The notes beneath the pieces are model-generated. The model made no database searches and was not told where the DNA came from. It saw nothing but the letters and a program-made list of their open reading frames with translations. Made by a program: the position numbers and the translations under genes. DNA of 64,000 nt from Sclerodactyla briareus (taxonomy: Eukaryota > Echinodermata > Holothuroidea > Dendrochirotida > Sclerodactylidae), in NCBI GenBank assembly GCA_026419785.1, contig JAODTK010005771.1:1-64000 (forward strand). The letters are read 5' to 3'. Each line of letters begins with the position of its first letter. Positions within the stretch are counted from its first letter, which is position 1. This document shows, in pieces, positions 47,662-59,479 of this stretch.

Positions 47662-50459
47662 ATTATAGTATCCAGTATCCGTTTTATCAGAGTGTAAATG
47701 ACAGGCTATTCTCACAAAAGCTACACTGGCCCCTAAGCATAGGCTTCCATAATCCTACATATGTTGCTTGCTCTGATAGGGAACTGTGTCTCATCAGAGG
47801 CAAAAATGGCCCCTATGTGACGTTTGACCTAAAATTATGACGACATGTGGGTAAAGGTTCAATGCTATTTTACAAATTCATTAGACCCAAATTAAAATAC
47901 CTGAAAATGTTCAAACCTTGAAATCCCCCCCCCCCTTCCCCCCCGCCCCCGTATAGGCTACCATAGTCAATGATGACCTGAAAAGTACCTGTTGATCGAA
48001 CTTAATCTGTAGGTAGGAGGATCCATTGTGCAAATTTAATCACTATAACAAGACATCTCATTACGCTCGTTCATTGAACTATGACTCTGTGGGCGTTGAT
48101 CTCGCTGGGGACGGAGCCCATCGGTTCGCTTTGGGGTCTGCATCGGCGAGTAGGACCGGAACGGGTGTGTGAGGCGCGGGTGGCGCCGCGGGGGCGAGGG
48201 GGCAGAAAATCCTGATTTAGCAGTATTCGAGCAGGGGTCTGACGACTCGGCGCCCACCGCATCGAGACGGAAGACCCAATACGCCCGGCCGCCTGTCGGG
48301 CAAAACGGCAGAGGCATGGGCTACCCGGACATGTTAACGGCTAACGCCCGGATACCCCAACGGGTGAGAGGGACACCTCTGAAAGTCAACCATTTCCGCT
48401 CCCCGAAACTCCGATACATTTTGGTAAAAATCCGCCACAGCGCGGCAGGACATGTTGCGGCTGTTCCCAAAATCATCATACCCTTTACCGAGGAGGTATG
48501 GGCGTAAAATCACCTCAGGAAATATAGCCGAAGGGGCGCTTTTGGTCAGCATCGGCCAACTCCCGGATTACCCAATTTCAATGGTAACAATGACCAAGTA
48601 TCATGATAATAGACCACTCTGTTTACATGAATGCATTTGAAATTGTTCACTTGATACGCTCACACTGCTCTTCATCGGTTTTTGACCGGGACATCGTGAC
48701 AGCCCATAGGTACTGCAGTCATTATTTTGATTTTGATGAACCCATTATAATGGTAATTCGACGCATCTGTACAAGGAATTGCATTTTTCTCTTCAAAAAA
48801 TAGCTCAAAATCCCTTCACTGCCCTTTCGATGACCCATTTCATCGTCACGCGAGTAACTCCTCAAAACACTTTGTCTGATGATTGTAATTTACACATACG
48901 CTCGTCAGATGTATCCGTTATTAATATTAAGAGACCATATAACAGGATTAATCCAAACTCTTAATATGTAACCGGAGTAGATTCATGCTACAGTTTTCGC
49001 CGTTTGTTCGCATTAATAGCTAATTATACCCGTAAGACCTTTTGTCAATAAAATCCTGAAACTCCATAGGTAGCAATAGCCAATAAAAACACTCTGCAAG
49101 TATCATGGTTAATTCAACCTAACATTTTCTCACATAATGGTCTAAGTGAGTTAAAACGAGTATACTTGCTTACGGTTATGGTTTTCTACTTGTCATTACC
49201 ACTACTTAGCCAAGAGCCATATAATTATTGCCTCGGACCGTTCGACCATGCTAAAGGTCACAACCTTTGAAATGTGTACAATGTACGGGATCCAATTATT
49301 CTAAACTGTATTCATGAATTAGACAGGATGAAACTGATGCTCATCAAGGAGTGGTTGTAAGAAAGCTTCTTTTTAGTGATCGCCACGCTTTAAAACGTTG
49401 CTGTAGGTAACCTCTGGGAGACGCACCTGACGATGAATAATGGGCCCCAAATGCTCCTAGGAATGTGTCATGGCAAAGGTATCTAAGGTTCAGATGGGTC
49501 CAATCCGAAACCAAAAACGTTAGTGGTTTTTTTTGGCAGACGTGAATCACTTTTGACCTTCAATGACTTTTGAACCTGACTTGCCTGCTACAACGAATCA
49601 ACGGCAGTCGTATATTTTGTGTTCCTGTCTGACGAGTTGGTGAAGCAATACTTTTATCATGTACCACGTCGAGGGTTAGCCTATATGAACTATGAACGTG
49701 GTTCATGGAACAGTAGTTTAACTTTCATCTTGAACTCCGACCTAGGCGTTCCTACCAGTTGTGATAAGCTATCATTAATGTTGACAGTTGATGAAACCTC
49801 CAGGAGGAGGCGAAAAATTCTGTCGAAATAACAACACACATGTTATATGGCATCCACAACAAGTACGTTAGTGTGGGCGCTTTTAGTATGGGCGCTGTTA
49901 ACATTCGAATACACACTATGAATTCACTATAAGCTATAGGCGCTTCAGTAAATAATGCCGGGGGTTGGTTGCTATACACGGCGGCGCTGAATACTACTCC
50001 AAGTTCTATTATTTAGCCGATGATAGCATGGGGAACCCTTAGGCTCTCAAAACTTGTAATCGATGTTTTGCAGTCAGAAGATCATGCTTCAGCAACTCCC
50101 AAAGGATCTAGTTATGGATCTGGGTGTATAAATTACATTAACTTCGACCCAATCTTGAGATTATGAACCTTCTTATTCCCGTTATTTGAGTTTGAATTGG
50201 TTGATGCGATTGCCTCGATATAAATAAGATGTCAAATTTGTCATAAATTGACTGAAACGTTGTTGAAACGCCCCCCCCTCACCAACGTTGAAGGAAATGT
50301 GATTAGTAGATGAGATTGGAAGTAAATCGATCAGGCCAATACGATTTGTTTTCTTGTTACATACAAGGATGCCAAGTGGATGGATGGAAAAGGTTAAAAA
50401 GAACTTAATAATAATAAAACTAAAACAAATGGATAAATTATAAATAACTAACTAAATAA
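47662..50459. other. 2.8 kb without a recognisable gene
   Basis: A GC-rich block with many CpGs at about 48080-48560 stands out from its AT-rich surroundings; it has overlapping open frames on both strands but no motif. It could be a CpG-island promoter or a young repeat. C runs lie at 47927-47946. The rest is unremarkable. Confidence 0.4.
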
Positions 50460-50530
50460 TAACTAAATAATCAATAAATGAATAAAAAATAAATAAATAA
50501 ATAAATAATAAATAAATAAATAAATAAAAT
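50460..50530. repeat. (AAAT)n microsatellite
   Basis: AAATAAATAAAT with interruptions, following a longer AT-rich stretch from 50405. Confidence 0.95.
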
Positions 50531-50769
50531 AATTTGTAAGTTAATAGTTGACGACAAATCGAGACCAATAGCACGGGGTCCCCTTTCACGACCAAAGACT
50601 GTAATCTTCACATCTTCAACTTCAGCTTTTCAGAAACAAGGTACCTGAAGGCGTTGCTGCGAGTTTTTCGCGCAGCGCGCCACCATGCGTGGGCAAATAT
50701 TTATAAGTTATATGGAGAAACCTGGCAACAGATAGGCGGGAGAGAGAGCGGTTAACACAACATTAATCC

Positions 50770-51490
50770 GATGGATGTCCGATCACCGATCCTGCATGCT
50801 ACTCAACGCAACTGTCTTCTGTTGACCAACGGTCATTCTTCCCAAGACTTGGATATAGGCAGTCATGTTGTAATCTTAGTACTACTTGGTTCAGAGCAAC
50901 AGCTGATTGAGTCAAGTTGGGACGACGCATTTTACAAGAAACTACTTCCTGCAACATGTTTTGCTACCTGGGAATTACTTCTCATCTTCTCCGACCCATT
51001 TCCAGGCTTACGTGTTACTCTCAATTGGATGATGGTATGGCGAGAAGGAAATTTTTGATGAAAATTGATGATGTATAAACCTCATGAAGGAATAGTCATC
51101 TTCCAAGTCTGCTGGAAAGAACAATTGATTCCCCAGGCTCCGAAGGATGCTACCATCATAGTAATGTACCAAAAAAATGGTGACCGTCATGACTGTAACA
51201 ATTAGAGTTGTATCTCGTTGCGTATTATGGTAGGAAGAACCTTTGCTCGGACAAATCTCTCATGGACCCCAGAAAGCAAATGTGGTTATATAGAAAACGT
51301 CTCGATCCACAGTCGACATAATGTTATCCATTCGTCAGCTCCAGGAGAATGTTTTGAGCGAAAGAAGCCACTCCACATCGTGTTTTGTAACTCTTTCTCG
51401 TCTGTCTGCAAGGAATTTGACATGAGAATCGGTCCTGGAAAAACGGAAGTACTAGGCCTTATCACCCTAACAGATAAGACCGATTGATAA
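50770..51490. other. no gene recognised
   Basis: Plus-strand open frames at 50771-51058 and 51218-51487 have ordinary composition but no motif and no clear splice junctions. They are left uncalled. Confidence 0.35.
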
Positions 51491-51567
51491 TATACCTCTC
51501 ACAGTTGCTCAAAACGTTTTCTACATGCGCTCAAAATTTGCTGACAAATGCCCTCAGGATGTTGACT

Positions 51568-51609
51568 AATAATAATAATAATAATAATAATATAATAATA
51601 ATAATAATA

Positions 51610-51648
<39 letters not shown>

Positions 51649-53200
51649 GTTCTTATATAGCGCATTACACAAAGAAAATCGTCATGCAGCTCTGGACGAC
51701 GAAACACACAAAACGCGGAACAGAATACAACTTTACAACAAAGAAAACAAATGTGTCTTAAGAAGAGATTTGAAGCTGTCAAGCTGAAGTAGCCTTTTGA
51801 CAGGACTGGTAAACTGTTCCAAAGGAAGGCAGACGCGTGCAGAATGATCTATGCCCGTAAGATTGTGTTAGCAGAGATTTTTTACTAGACCGTGGGGAGC
51901 GTGTGGGAGAGTAAATCTAAACAAGTTCTCTTGAGTATGTAGGAGCAATACTGTGGATGCACTTATAGGTTGATAAAAGAATCTCATAGTTGATGCGAAG
52001 TTTAACAGGGAGCCAATGATGGTCATTGAGGATAGGTGTTATGTGAGAGAGCCGGCCACACTTTGTGACAATTCTGGCTGCAGCGTTTTGGATTCGCGGT
52101 AGCTTGATCAGTAGGTGATCAGAGTGACCAAATAGTAAGCTGCTGCAGTTGTCAAGGCGTGAGGTAAAAACGCATGGACCGTCTCTCGGTTGTTGCCTTA
52201 TCAAGATATCCACGGATTTTACCAATTCTATGCAATGCAAGATATGCTCCCTGACAGATCGTATTTACATGAGGGTCTAGGCACAACTTATCATCGAAAA
52301 TTGCACCAAGATTTCTTACTTTGCAAACTAGTTGAATAGAAACGTTACCTATGTCTACAGATTTTATCGGTGTAGCAACTCTGAAACGAGACGATATGTG
52401 GGTTATTCCGGTTTTGTCATCATTCAATTTCATATTGTTAGCAGTTGACCAAGATGATATATTTGACGCATGCATCCACTCTTGCCATCATGGTTGCACA
52501 ATCATCATGCTTTAAACGGTATAAATTTGGGTGTCGTCAGCGTAGATCATGCTGCTGATACCGTGCGACTGAATAATAATATCCTCCAAAGGAGAGGATA
52601 CATGATGAATGCCACTAGGCCGATAACAGAGCCTTGAGGAAACTCCTTCACTGGAATATTAAAGAGTAATCCTCCGTTTATTCTGACAACCTGGGATCTC
52701 TTTGTCATATATGACTTAAACCAGTCTAGTGCAGTGTCGGAGATACCATATCGTTTTAACAAGCGGTCAAAGAAGATGTCTTGATTAATAATATCAAACG
52801 CAGCAGAGTAGTCTAGCAGCACCAAAACTGCTTCGTTTCCATTGTCGACTGCGAGCAACAAACCATTATAAACCCGAACCAAAGCAGTCTCGGTGCTGTG
52901 ATGAGATCTATATGCACTCTGCATTCTACCATACAGGTTGTATTGTGAAAGATAATTCTGCATTTGAGATGCACAAGCACGCTCAAGATTTTGCTAAGAA
53001 TTGCAAGTTAGCAACAGAGCGATAAATACTGAGAATGTCTTGATCCATATTTGGTTTCTTGATGATGGGGGTTATGTGAGCACATTTGAGAACTATCATG
53101 GAGGGAAGTAACCATTTAGGAGGGAGAGATTTACAACTCCTCGTTATTGATAGGTAGAACCTCATCACAACAGTTTTTGAGTAGCCACGTACAGTATTGA
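51568..53200 (-). mobile_element. 5'-truncated CR1/L2-like LINE with (ATT)n tail
   Basis: Minus-strand non-LTR retrotransposon. From right to left it contains the reverse-transcriptase palm and fingers, the C-terminal part, a 3' UTR, the tail GCGCTATATAAGAACTTTAT, and an (ATT)n microsatellite at 51568-51648. The (ATT)n serves as the 3' repeat typical of this group. The 5' end breaks off near 53200, inside the reverse transcriptase; the endonuclease and ORF1 are missing. Several frame changes make it inactive. Confidence 0.9.
51917..53168 (-). pseudogene. LINE reverse transcriptase, frameshifted
   Basis: Reverse transcriptase of the LINE at 51568-53200. Segment 53168-52983 has LKCAHITPIIKKPNMDQDIL. 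Segment 52963-52547 has YRSHHSTETALVRV, LVLLDYSAAFDIINQ (first catalytic Asp region), and PQGSVIG. The catalytic MIYADDTQIY lies at 52550-52525 in another frame. Segment 52475-52152 has NNMKLNDDKT and NLGAIFDDKL. Segment 52240-51917 has LDNCSSLLFG, IQNAAARIV and HHWLPVKLRI. All diagnostic motifs are in the order expected for the CR1/L2/Jockey group, but at least three frame changes and a stop after YADD break the protein. Confidence 0.9.
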
Positions 53201-53236
53201 GTCAAGACTGAAGGTAGACGACGGAGATTCCATGAC

Positions 53237-53275
53237 TATCCTCTTAATGTATCCTCTTAATGTATCCTCTTAACG
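53237..53275. repeat. three copies of a 13-bp unit
   Basis: TATCCTCTTAATG repeated three times, the last with one change, just beyond the truncated LINE end. Confidence 0.85.
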
Positions 53276-53859
53276 TATGCGAGTGGACGCTGGACAATCT
53301 ACCGTAAACAGGGGCGGTAAACACCGCCCCAATGCATTCTCCTTCAGATGCCTACGGTCCATCTCTGGTATATCATGAGATGATCACATGAGTGCTATAG
53401 AAAGACAACAGAAAAAAACAACAACAAAGTTCCAGACAAGATACCATGCACGCGCACGCAAACTTCGCTGGCTGACCATGTTTACCAAACCGTTGACAAT
53501 CGCCTGCCTAAACAGATCCTGTATTGTGAGCCGCCGGATGACCCGTCCCGCCGATTTTGCTGCGTACATCACCCCCCCCCCACACTTTTTATTTTTTTAT
53601 TTTTATCTAGTAAGACACTGCGACCAACAGATCCATCTGGAGATTAGAGGCGTCGCCAGGGATTGATTCGGAAGCAGCCCTCCAATAAATTATTCTGGAT
53701 AGACAATGTTCCAGGTGCGTGTCGGTGTTGTTAGTAACCTGCCAGCGTTCTCATCCAAACGGACCGCCACTATAAGTGGTGCAGAGCCTACCCAAGAAGT
53801 GTGGTTCTTGGTTTTCTAATCCTTTGTTGTTGTGTTTGTGAGTGTGTCGGGGTGTATGT
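53276..53859. other. spacer between the divergent LINE and the AGGTCA repeat
   Basis: Contains a C run of about 11 near 53572-53582 and a possible GCGC-type motif near 53763 (CCGCCACTATAAGTGGTGC). No gene. Confidence 0.4.
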
Positions 53860-54470
53860 GTCGCATCTTCTGAGAATAATAGCCAAAGAACGCGTACATC
53901 CATTAAGTTCATTCAGATTTGTTGGTTACAGCTATGTAGAGGGAGACCCATATTGTTTTAGACTCAGGTCGGAAGTTACCTAAGATCAGCAGAGGTCAAA
54001 AGAAGTTCAACTTGGCTCGAAGGGGTTGGCATTTGGAGTGGATGATCCCCAATACTCTGAAGTTTGGTCTAATGTCCCCTGAGGTCAACAGAGCTCAAAG
54101 TCCAAAAACCATGTAAGCACGAGCACTGTGCAACGAAATGATGTAGAGAGTTCATACTTGGCACGAAGGGTAGCCATGAGGTCAAAGTCTAAAACTATGT
54201 GAGCATGAGACCTGTGCAATCAATGTTGTGGAGAGCTCATACTAATTGACACGAAGGGTTTCTCGTGGTGTGGAGAATCCATATTGTTTTTAGTGAGGTC
54301 CAAGGTCACCGAAGGTCAACAGAGGTCAAAGTCTGAAAAATTTGTGAGCATGATAACTGTGCAATGAAGGATGTACAAATTTCATACTTAGCACGAAGGG
54401 TTGCCATTTGGAGTAGATGATCCTAATTGTTTTGGGTTCGGGTCGAAGGTCTACGCAAAGTTGCAGTCCC
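53860..54470 (+). repeat. AGGTCA-rich tandem repeat, second cluster
   Basis: About four units of roughly 100-170 bp sharing GAGCATGA-ACTGTGCAA, a TGTAGAGAGTTCATACTTGG block, CACGAAGGGTTGCC, and AGGTCAACAGAGGTCAAAG. It is related to the 8130-9090 array. At 54296-54328 four half-sites (AGGTCC, then three AGGTCA) lie with spacings of 1, 4 and 4 bp. Confidence 0.75.
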
Positions 54471-54884
54471 ATTATGAAAGCATGAACCAAAAAATCCCTT
54501 CCAGTCGTCCAGTGGCGAGGCAAAGGAATCACTAAACCCTTGCGTTCTCGATGGAAATCCTGCCAGTGAACTGGTTGCACTTGTATTTGTCCGGACCTGA
54601 TGAAAAATTCTCTTCATAGAGTTTCGACCCTGAAAATCCTTGGGCCACCGAGACAACCTAGTCCGATACATACGTCCCCATTGTCCTTCTGGGTAGGCAG
54701 TAAGGGAGACGCCATAATCCTGCCAGTGAACTTGCATACGCGTTGTGCGGCCCAGGTGAAAAACCTCTAAGTAAAATCGTCGCCAATCGCTTTCTGCACT
54801 TTCAGAGATAACTATTGGGGAACATAAACAAGTCCGAGATAAGAAAGACGTGTACTTTGAGAAATCTGCACAAAGGTAGAATCA

Positions 54885-55409
54885 GTGCCAGAAGTTGGAA
54901 AGGCAAGCTTTACGGGCATCTCCACAGTCAAGCGAAAACGAGTGGCTAACGTCTCCGCCACTCGGTTTAGCCCTGATGTGGAGACTGGCGAATTGAAGAA
55001 GTATCTCGAGGAAAAACTTTCGGTTGAAGTCACCGTTGAACGTCTCAACAGTAAATTTGCTGATCATTATAGCTCCTTCTACGTCAGATCTGGATGCGAC
55101 GACCCTGCTGTCTTCATGGATCAAGACATCTGGCCTGAACGTATCTATTTTAGATGGTATATACCTAATCGCTCTCCCAAGAAGTTGAAGAAAATATTCC
55201 GAGTTCAGAGGAGGCTGTTACTGAAGCTCGTATCATTTAATTTCAACACTAACTTGACCATCAACCCAGAGGCCTTCAATGGTTCTCTTCCTTTCAACGG
55301 TCTTGATGATTTGATATCCAGTTGTGTTACTTGTTGGATAACATACCCAGTGGCACAGGTCATTTCTCTTCTGAAAGTAACCCTAAATCTTATCTTGTGT
55401 TGGAAATAA
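54885..55409 (+). pseudogene. LINE ORF1-like protein, C-terminal part
   Basis: A 174-codon frame. Residues 20-110 (KRVANVSATRFSPDVETGEL, then KKYLEEKLS, ERLNSKFADHYSSFYV, DQDIWPERIYFRWY) resemble the C-terminal, RNA-recognition-like segment of ORF1 proteins in invertebrate LINEs, which end with an FMD-DIWP-G..VRWF pattern. ORF1 proteins bind the element RNA. After residue 115 the similarity fades into a diverged tail. It is placed directly upstream of the endonuclease remains, as expected. The start used here is the first ATG and may not be the original one. Confidence 0.65.
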
Positions 55410-55497
55410 TGTATCCGACGGACGTTTTAGTTCCAATTGCAGCTATTATAGTGACGTTTCTTTCAGTAATATGAAAAACGACCTTCATATTGACTTT

Positions 55498-55740
55498 TAG
55501 GTGCCTTACATTCAATATTAGAAGCCTCCCAAAGCACTTGAGTGAATTTGTTACTTTTCTTGAATGTCTTGAATACGAATTTGATATCATTATGCTCTCT
55601 GAAATTGGTAAATTTGGTTCAACACTCGTTTGACAACATCTTGCCAGATTATTCTTTTGAACTTGTACCTCCGCAGTACAAATGCGGTGGTGTTGCTATT
55701 TTAATAAAATTTGTTTCACACCTGTCCTGCGCACTTCACC
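55498..55740 (+). pseudogene. LINE endonuclease N-terminal remnant
   Basis: The frame starting at about 55502 reads CLTFNIRSLPKHLSEFVTFL and continues to EFDIIMLSEIG. This matches the start of the AP-type endonuclease of CR1-like LINEs (NIRSL, then a conserved SET/SE motif with the metal-binding Glu). The frame shifts after this, and NLVQHSFDNILPDYSFELVP with KCGGVAIL follows, the GG(V)A(I) strand of the same domain. The endonuclease breaks off after GGVAILIKF. Confidence 0.8.
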
Positions 55741-55768
55741 TTAAATGATATAAGTACGACCAGTTACC

Positions 55769-56348
55769 TTCAAGCAGCACATTGATGTTTTCTGCAATGA
55801 TCTTGCTAAGTATCATGGTATTTTCTTTCGCCTTAGCGCTTCGCTCACCCCTGCTGTCGCTATTCAGCCCTATACCATTCCCTTGTATTGTCAAGGATCT
55901 CCTACGGTTTAGAAATTTACGGCATGACCTCCGCCACCTTACTGAAACCTTTACAAGTCCTTCAAAATAGGAACTTCAAAACTGCGACTTACAGACACCG
56001 TCGGTACTCCACGAATGCTCTTCATTCCGATCTTAACACCCTTAAGGTCTACGATATTCATGTTCTAAAAGATTCGTTCGTTTACTTACCAGTATGTACA
56101 TAATTTATCTACCTCTTGTATTTTCTCGCGTTATTAACCTTGTGCGTCCTTCCGAAGCTGGAGCACGCACAAGGAACAATGCTCTCTTCTTAGTAAGCCG
56201 GCACAACTCAAAACATGGCAACTTACTTTTGAACAACTACTGCTTTAAGATATGGAATGGTTTACCAAACGTCATCAGGATGTCTCCCACACTAGCCACC
56301 TTTAAACATAATCTCAAAGCTTACCTTATCGATCAGTATTCTCTATAA
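55769..56348 (+). pseudogene. LINE reverse transcriptase C-terminal remnant
   Basis: Begins FKQHIDVFCNDLAKYHGIFF, matching the thumb segment after the YADD motif. After a frame change it continues SRISYGLEIYG and LQVLQNRNFKTATYRHRRYS, then NSKHGNLLLNNYCFKIWNGL ending with LATFKHNLKAYL, the usual C-terminal end. The junction with the endonuclease remnant lies within about 30 bp of 55750, so a single internal deletion removed the piece between. Confidence 0.85.
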
Positions 56349-56517
56349 TTGCATCCAATTTTATCCACTTTTCCTTGTTTATGTCACTTCACCGTTGTTA
56401 GTTTTCACCTGGTCACTAGCTCGATGAACTTGTTATAACTCGTTTTTTCTAGTGTCCTGTCTGTACTATTGTATTTTTGTATGGACGAAATGAATCGAAT
56501 TGAATTGAATTGAATTA

Positions 56518-59155
56518 TTGTATAGGGCCGCCTCGTTGAACAAATGACGCGTGTAATGTTTGGTTCCTTCCTTACATCCGTGATAACCATCTTTCCCGTT
56601 CACGTTGAGGCACGCAGGAGGCACGTAGTGCCAATTGTACAAGTGTACGTACTAGTTTGCTGCGACGCACTTACTCTGAAAACGGCTGAGGACAAGACAA
56701 CATTCATGACATAGGCCTTTCTTCCATTGACCTATATATAAATATATATATATAGCATAATTTTGCGTTGGTGATGTATATTTTGTACTTTGATAGCATA
56801 TTCTTTATTGATTATATATTATGTAGCCTTGGTGATATATATCCGTACGATAACAAATGTTTTCGATGATTCGTGTTGGCAGCCTGGCAGTAGTAGCGGC
56901 CGAACTGGCGAACTCACATAAAATCTGTACAGCGCACATGCAACACCTGACTTCCACTGTGTACCGTGACTGGTAACTACCGTGGCAAGGGGAATACCGC
57001 ATAGTCGCAATAGTTGCTAATTCATCCACAGTTCATTGCACACCAATGTATTTAGCGTCAGCTCGAGAAAACAGTAAGAGGAACTATAGGCCTAGCTAAA
57101 TACTGGGTAACAAAAAAGGAATCCTTACGCTTGGGTTTAATATGCAATCATATGAGTGCATAGGCATATGTACACACTACCTGTATATGTTCTTTACTAC
57201 CATCAAGTAGGCGTACGTCTTTTTCTAGACTGGAGCAGGCCGGAATACCATACTCTATCAGAAGTATACGGCTTCGGTCTTCTGCAACGCTTGGTACGTT
57301 TACTGTTTATTACATTTGTCATTCAGCAGACGTCATACTTCGTTAGAAGAGTACTTCGAAATATAGTAGGTACGCAGGCAATTGGCATTGTTCTCATATG
57401 CTGGGTATATATGTATGTTTTATAGCCGATTCCAAATAGTATACAGCATATCATGAGTTCATCATTTAGGCGGAGGCTGCGTACTTATTGCAAGCCTCCG
57501 GACACGAACTCACTCGATCTTAAAGGCCAATGGTCATGTAATTATGAGTTAACTCTTGGTACTCTGTATTCATTACATTATGGCAGCTAAACCTCCATAC
57601 CGGAATTCAGTGAGGTCAATCAGCTATTGCAAAATTTGCCTTGTGACATCACGGGGGAACAACCACATGATCCACTGGAAAACCCAACGCAAGAAAAACA
57701 TGCACTTTGAGAACAAACGAACTATAGACGGGATCCGAATTAGAAACAAAATTTGAAATGAAATGTTGAGAAACGATCTCATAATTTCGGAGTGAATACT
57801 TATTTCCTTATCTGTGTTATTATGCCGCAGAAAAGCAGCATTTACTCTGTAGAGTATACGAGCAGCCTTCGAATCATCCCCCTGTGATGTCATCGATTCC
57901 TCAAGAACCTCAAAATTTGCGGTGTGGGTTTTTGACATGTCCCCTTTTCACCTGCGCTAGTTTGAAGGAACTCTTTTACATGAACATTGCCTTAAAAGTT
58001 CCATTCAGCCTTTATTTCATGTCCTCCTTTCCAGCCACGAAGCTACTCATACTGAGTAATCTATTGTATTGACTGATACAAAAATTAAAATGTTTTTTTT
58101 TATTGATAAAAAACCTGTCAAAACGATAGTAGCAGTACAAACATCGTAATTTCGTGGAATAGGTCCCTGTAGCAAAATATATACATTTTTCGCGGATTGA
58201 TCACCGTTTCATCCAAGAATAGAAATGATTCGAGTGCTGTAATTTTGACTGAAGTTATTCTTGCAGATGAGGTATCGGACGACGGCATTCATTTTCAATA
58301 TCACTGATGCCTATTATCTCGCATATTACAAAGGCTGAACTAAATGTATGATTCACTCGAGTATTAAAGGTGCTACCCCGAATCAGGCTCTCGCAAACAA
58401 TGTTATCAAGTCCACAGAACGAATTTGATTGAATTAATAAATTGACTACAAACGTGTTCACTGTTATTCCAGCGAGAATGAGGGACGTACAGTTTGGTCT
58501 ATTGGTGAGTTTGGGTCCCCGAGTCGGACAATTCGCGTATTCCTCACGTTGTTCTCCGAACTAGCCCAATGAGGTCAATACGTCTGACCCAGGCTTGATA
58601 GCATTTGATTCAGCTTCATTCAAACATCGTAGTATTCATGGTAATCATGGCCACGATCAAAACAATTACTTCCCTACATCATTGATGTTTATTATACCAA
58701 CTGCTGCTAGTGGGTGATCTTGACCTTAATTCGTCTGGCATCTCACAGATAGGCTATTGGCATGATCCGCTACAAGTAGCATGAGAAGCTATTGTGACTT
58801 ATCAGAAAATTACCTCCTCTTATTCCTGTGCGGCTAATATGCAGATTTTACTTCACAACCACCAGTGCGCTGGTTGTATTGCACTCAGGGTTTAAGAGTC
58901 ACGTTCAACAGATGCAGGAATTTCATGTACAATTTTCCGGAGTGACTCTCTCTCTGATGACAGATTTCTAAACACCCCAGATTAATATAACTACAACTCG
59001 CCAAAAATAGACTGTAGGAAAAAAAAAAGAGAGAAGGTTCTGACATTCTTGTAGCACCCGAAAAGGTCAACCCCGTGATAAGGTTATGATGTGTTGGTTA
59101 TGGGATCTTCCACTCACTGTGCTACTGTTTCGTTCGTTCAGTTAGGTATACCAAG
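56518..59155. other. 2.6 kb without a recognisable gene
   Basis: AT-rich sequence with a short (TA)n tract at about 56738-56754. Short open frames at 57156-57425, 57624-57938 and 58255-58461 have no motif. The 5' flank of the RING exon starts near 59100. No RNA gene was seen. Confidence 0.4.
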
Positions 59156-59309
59156 ATGGCCCTAGCGTCGTTTCTGATGGACATGGAGTATAACTTCTTC
59201 AAGTGCACAGTATGCCATTTGGTATTCGAAGAACCAAAGCCACTCTCCTGTGCTCACGTGACATGCGAGAAATGTCTCCAAAGCATCGTCGGCAGTGAGA
59301 ACCATGATG
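59156..59309 (+). CDS. TRIM-like RING-finger protein, first coding exon
   Basis: ATG in the context CCAAGATGGC. The frame reads MALASFLMDMEYNFFKCTVC, then HLVFEEPKPLSCAHVTCEKC and LQSIVGSENHDG. It contains the first six zinc ligands of a C3HC4 RING: C-x2-C, eleven residues, C-x-H-x2-C-x2-C. The spacing is that of TRIM-family ubiquitin ligases, whose RING sits at the extreme N-terminus. The reading frame would stop at 59315-59317 (GGTAAATAG), but GATG|GTAAAT is a good donor, so the last Cys pair should be on the next exon. RING domains recruit E2 enzymes for ubiquitin transfer. B-box, coiled coil and C-terminal domains were not found in the window, so the gene may continue beyond it, be interrupted, or be a retained fragment. 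Confidence 0.75.
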
Positions 59310-59479
59310 GTAAATAGCCGTCCCTTATGTACCTACGTGGGCATGGAACCTGGAACCGATGCACGGTACGTTTCAATCTAACTTTCACTCAATAGTATCC
59401 TGCATTATATTCTCGGAAGGAAGCCTTCACGGGACAGGACAGAAATACCGGAATTGGGGTCTCTCTTCGGGACGCTACA

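Larger units (their letters stand above)
45740..50690 (-). repeat. cluster of GCGC-hairpin repeats, minus orientation
   Basis: Copies of the GCGC motif near 45758, 46598, 46848, 47095 and 50662, all with the A/T block to the left (AAATTTTTGCGCGCTGCGCG, GAAAATTTTGGGCGCGCGC). They are therefore reverse complements of the copies at 38.8-43.3 kb. TTGGACA/TCCAAAAGTG motifs recur around 46190-46580. A member of the TIR-like element family is nested at 47197-47661. Confidence 0.65.
54540..56517 (+). mobile_element. internally deleted LINE with (GAATT)n tail
   Basis: Plus-strand non-LTR element. Its parts, in order: two tandem units at about 54550-54800 that may be 5' UTR monomers; an ORF1-like frame at 54885-55409; an endonuclease N-terminus at 55498-55740; a C-terminal reverse-transcriptase part at 55769-56348; a 3' UTR; and a (GAATT)n tail ending at about 56517. 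Most of the endonuclease and the catalytic half of the reverse transcriptase are missing. Confidence 0.8.
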
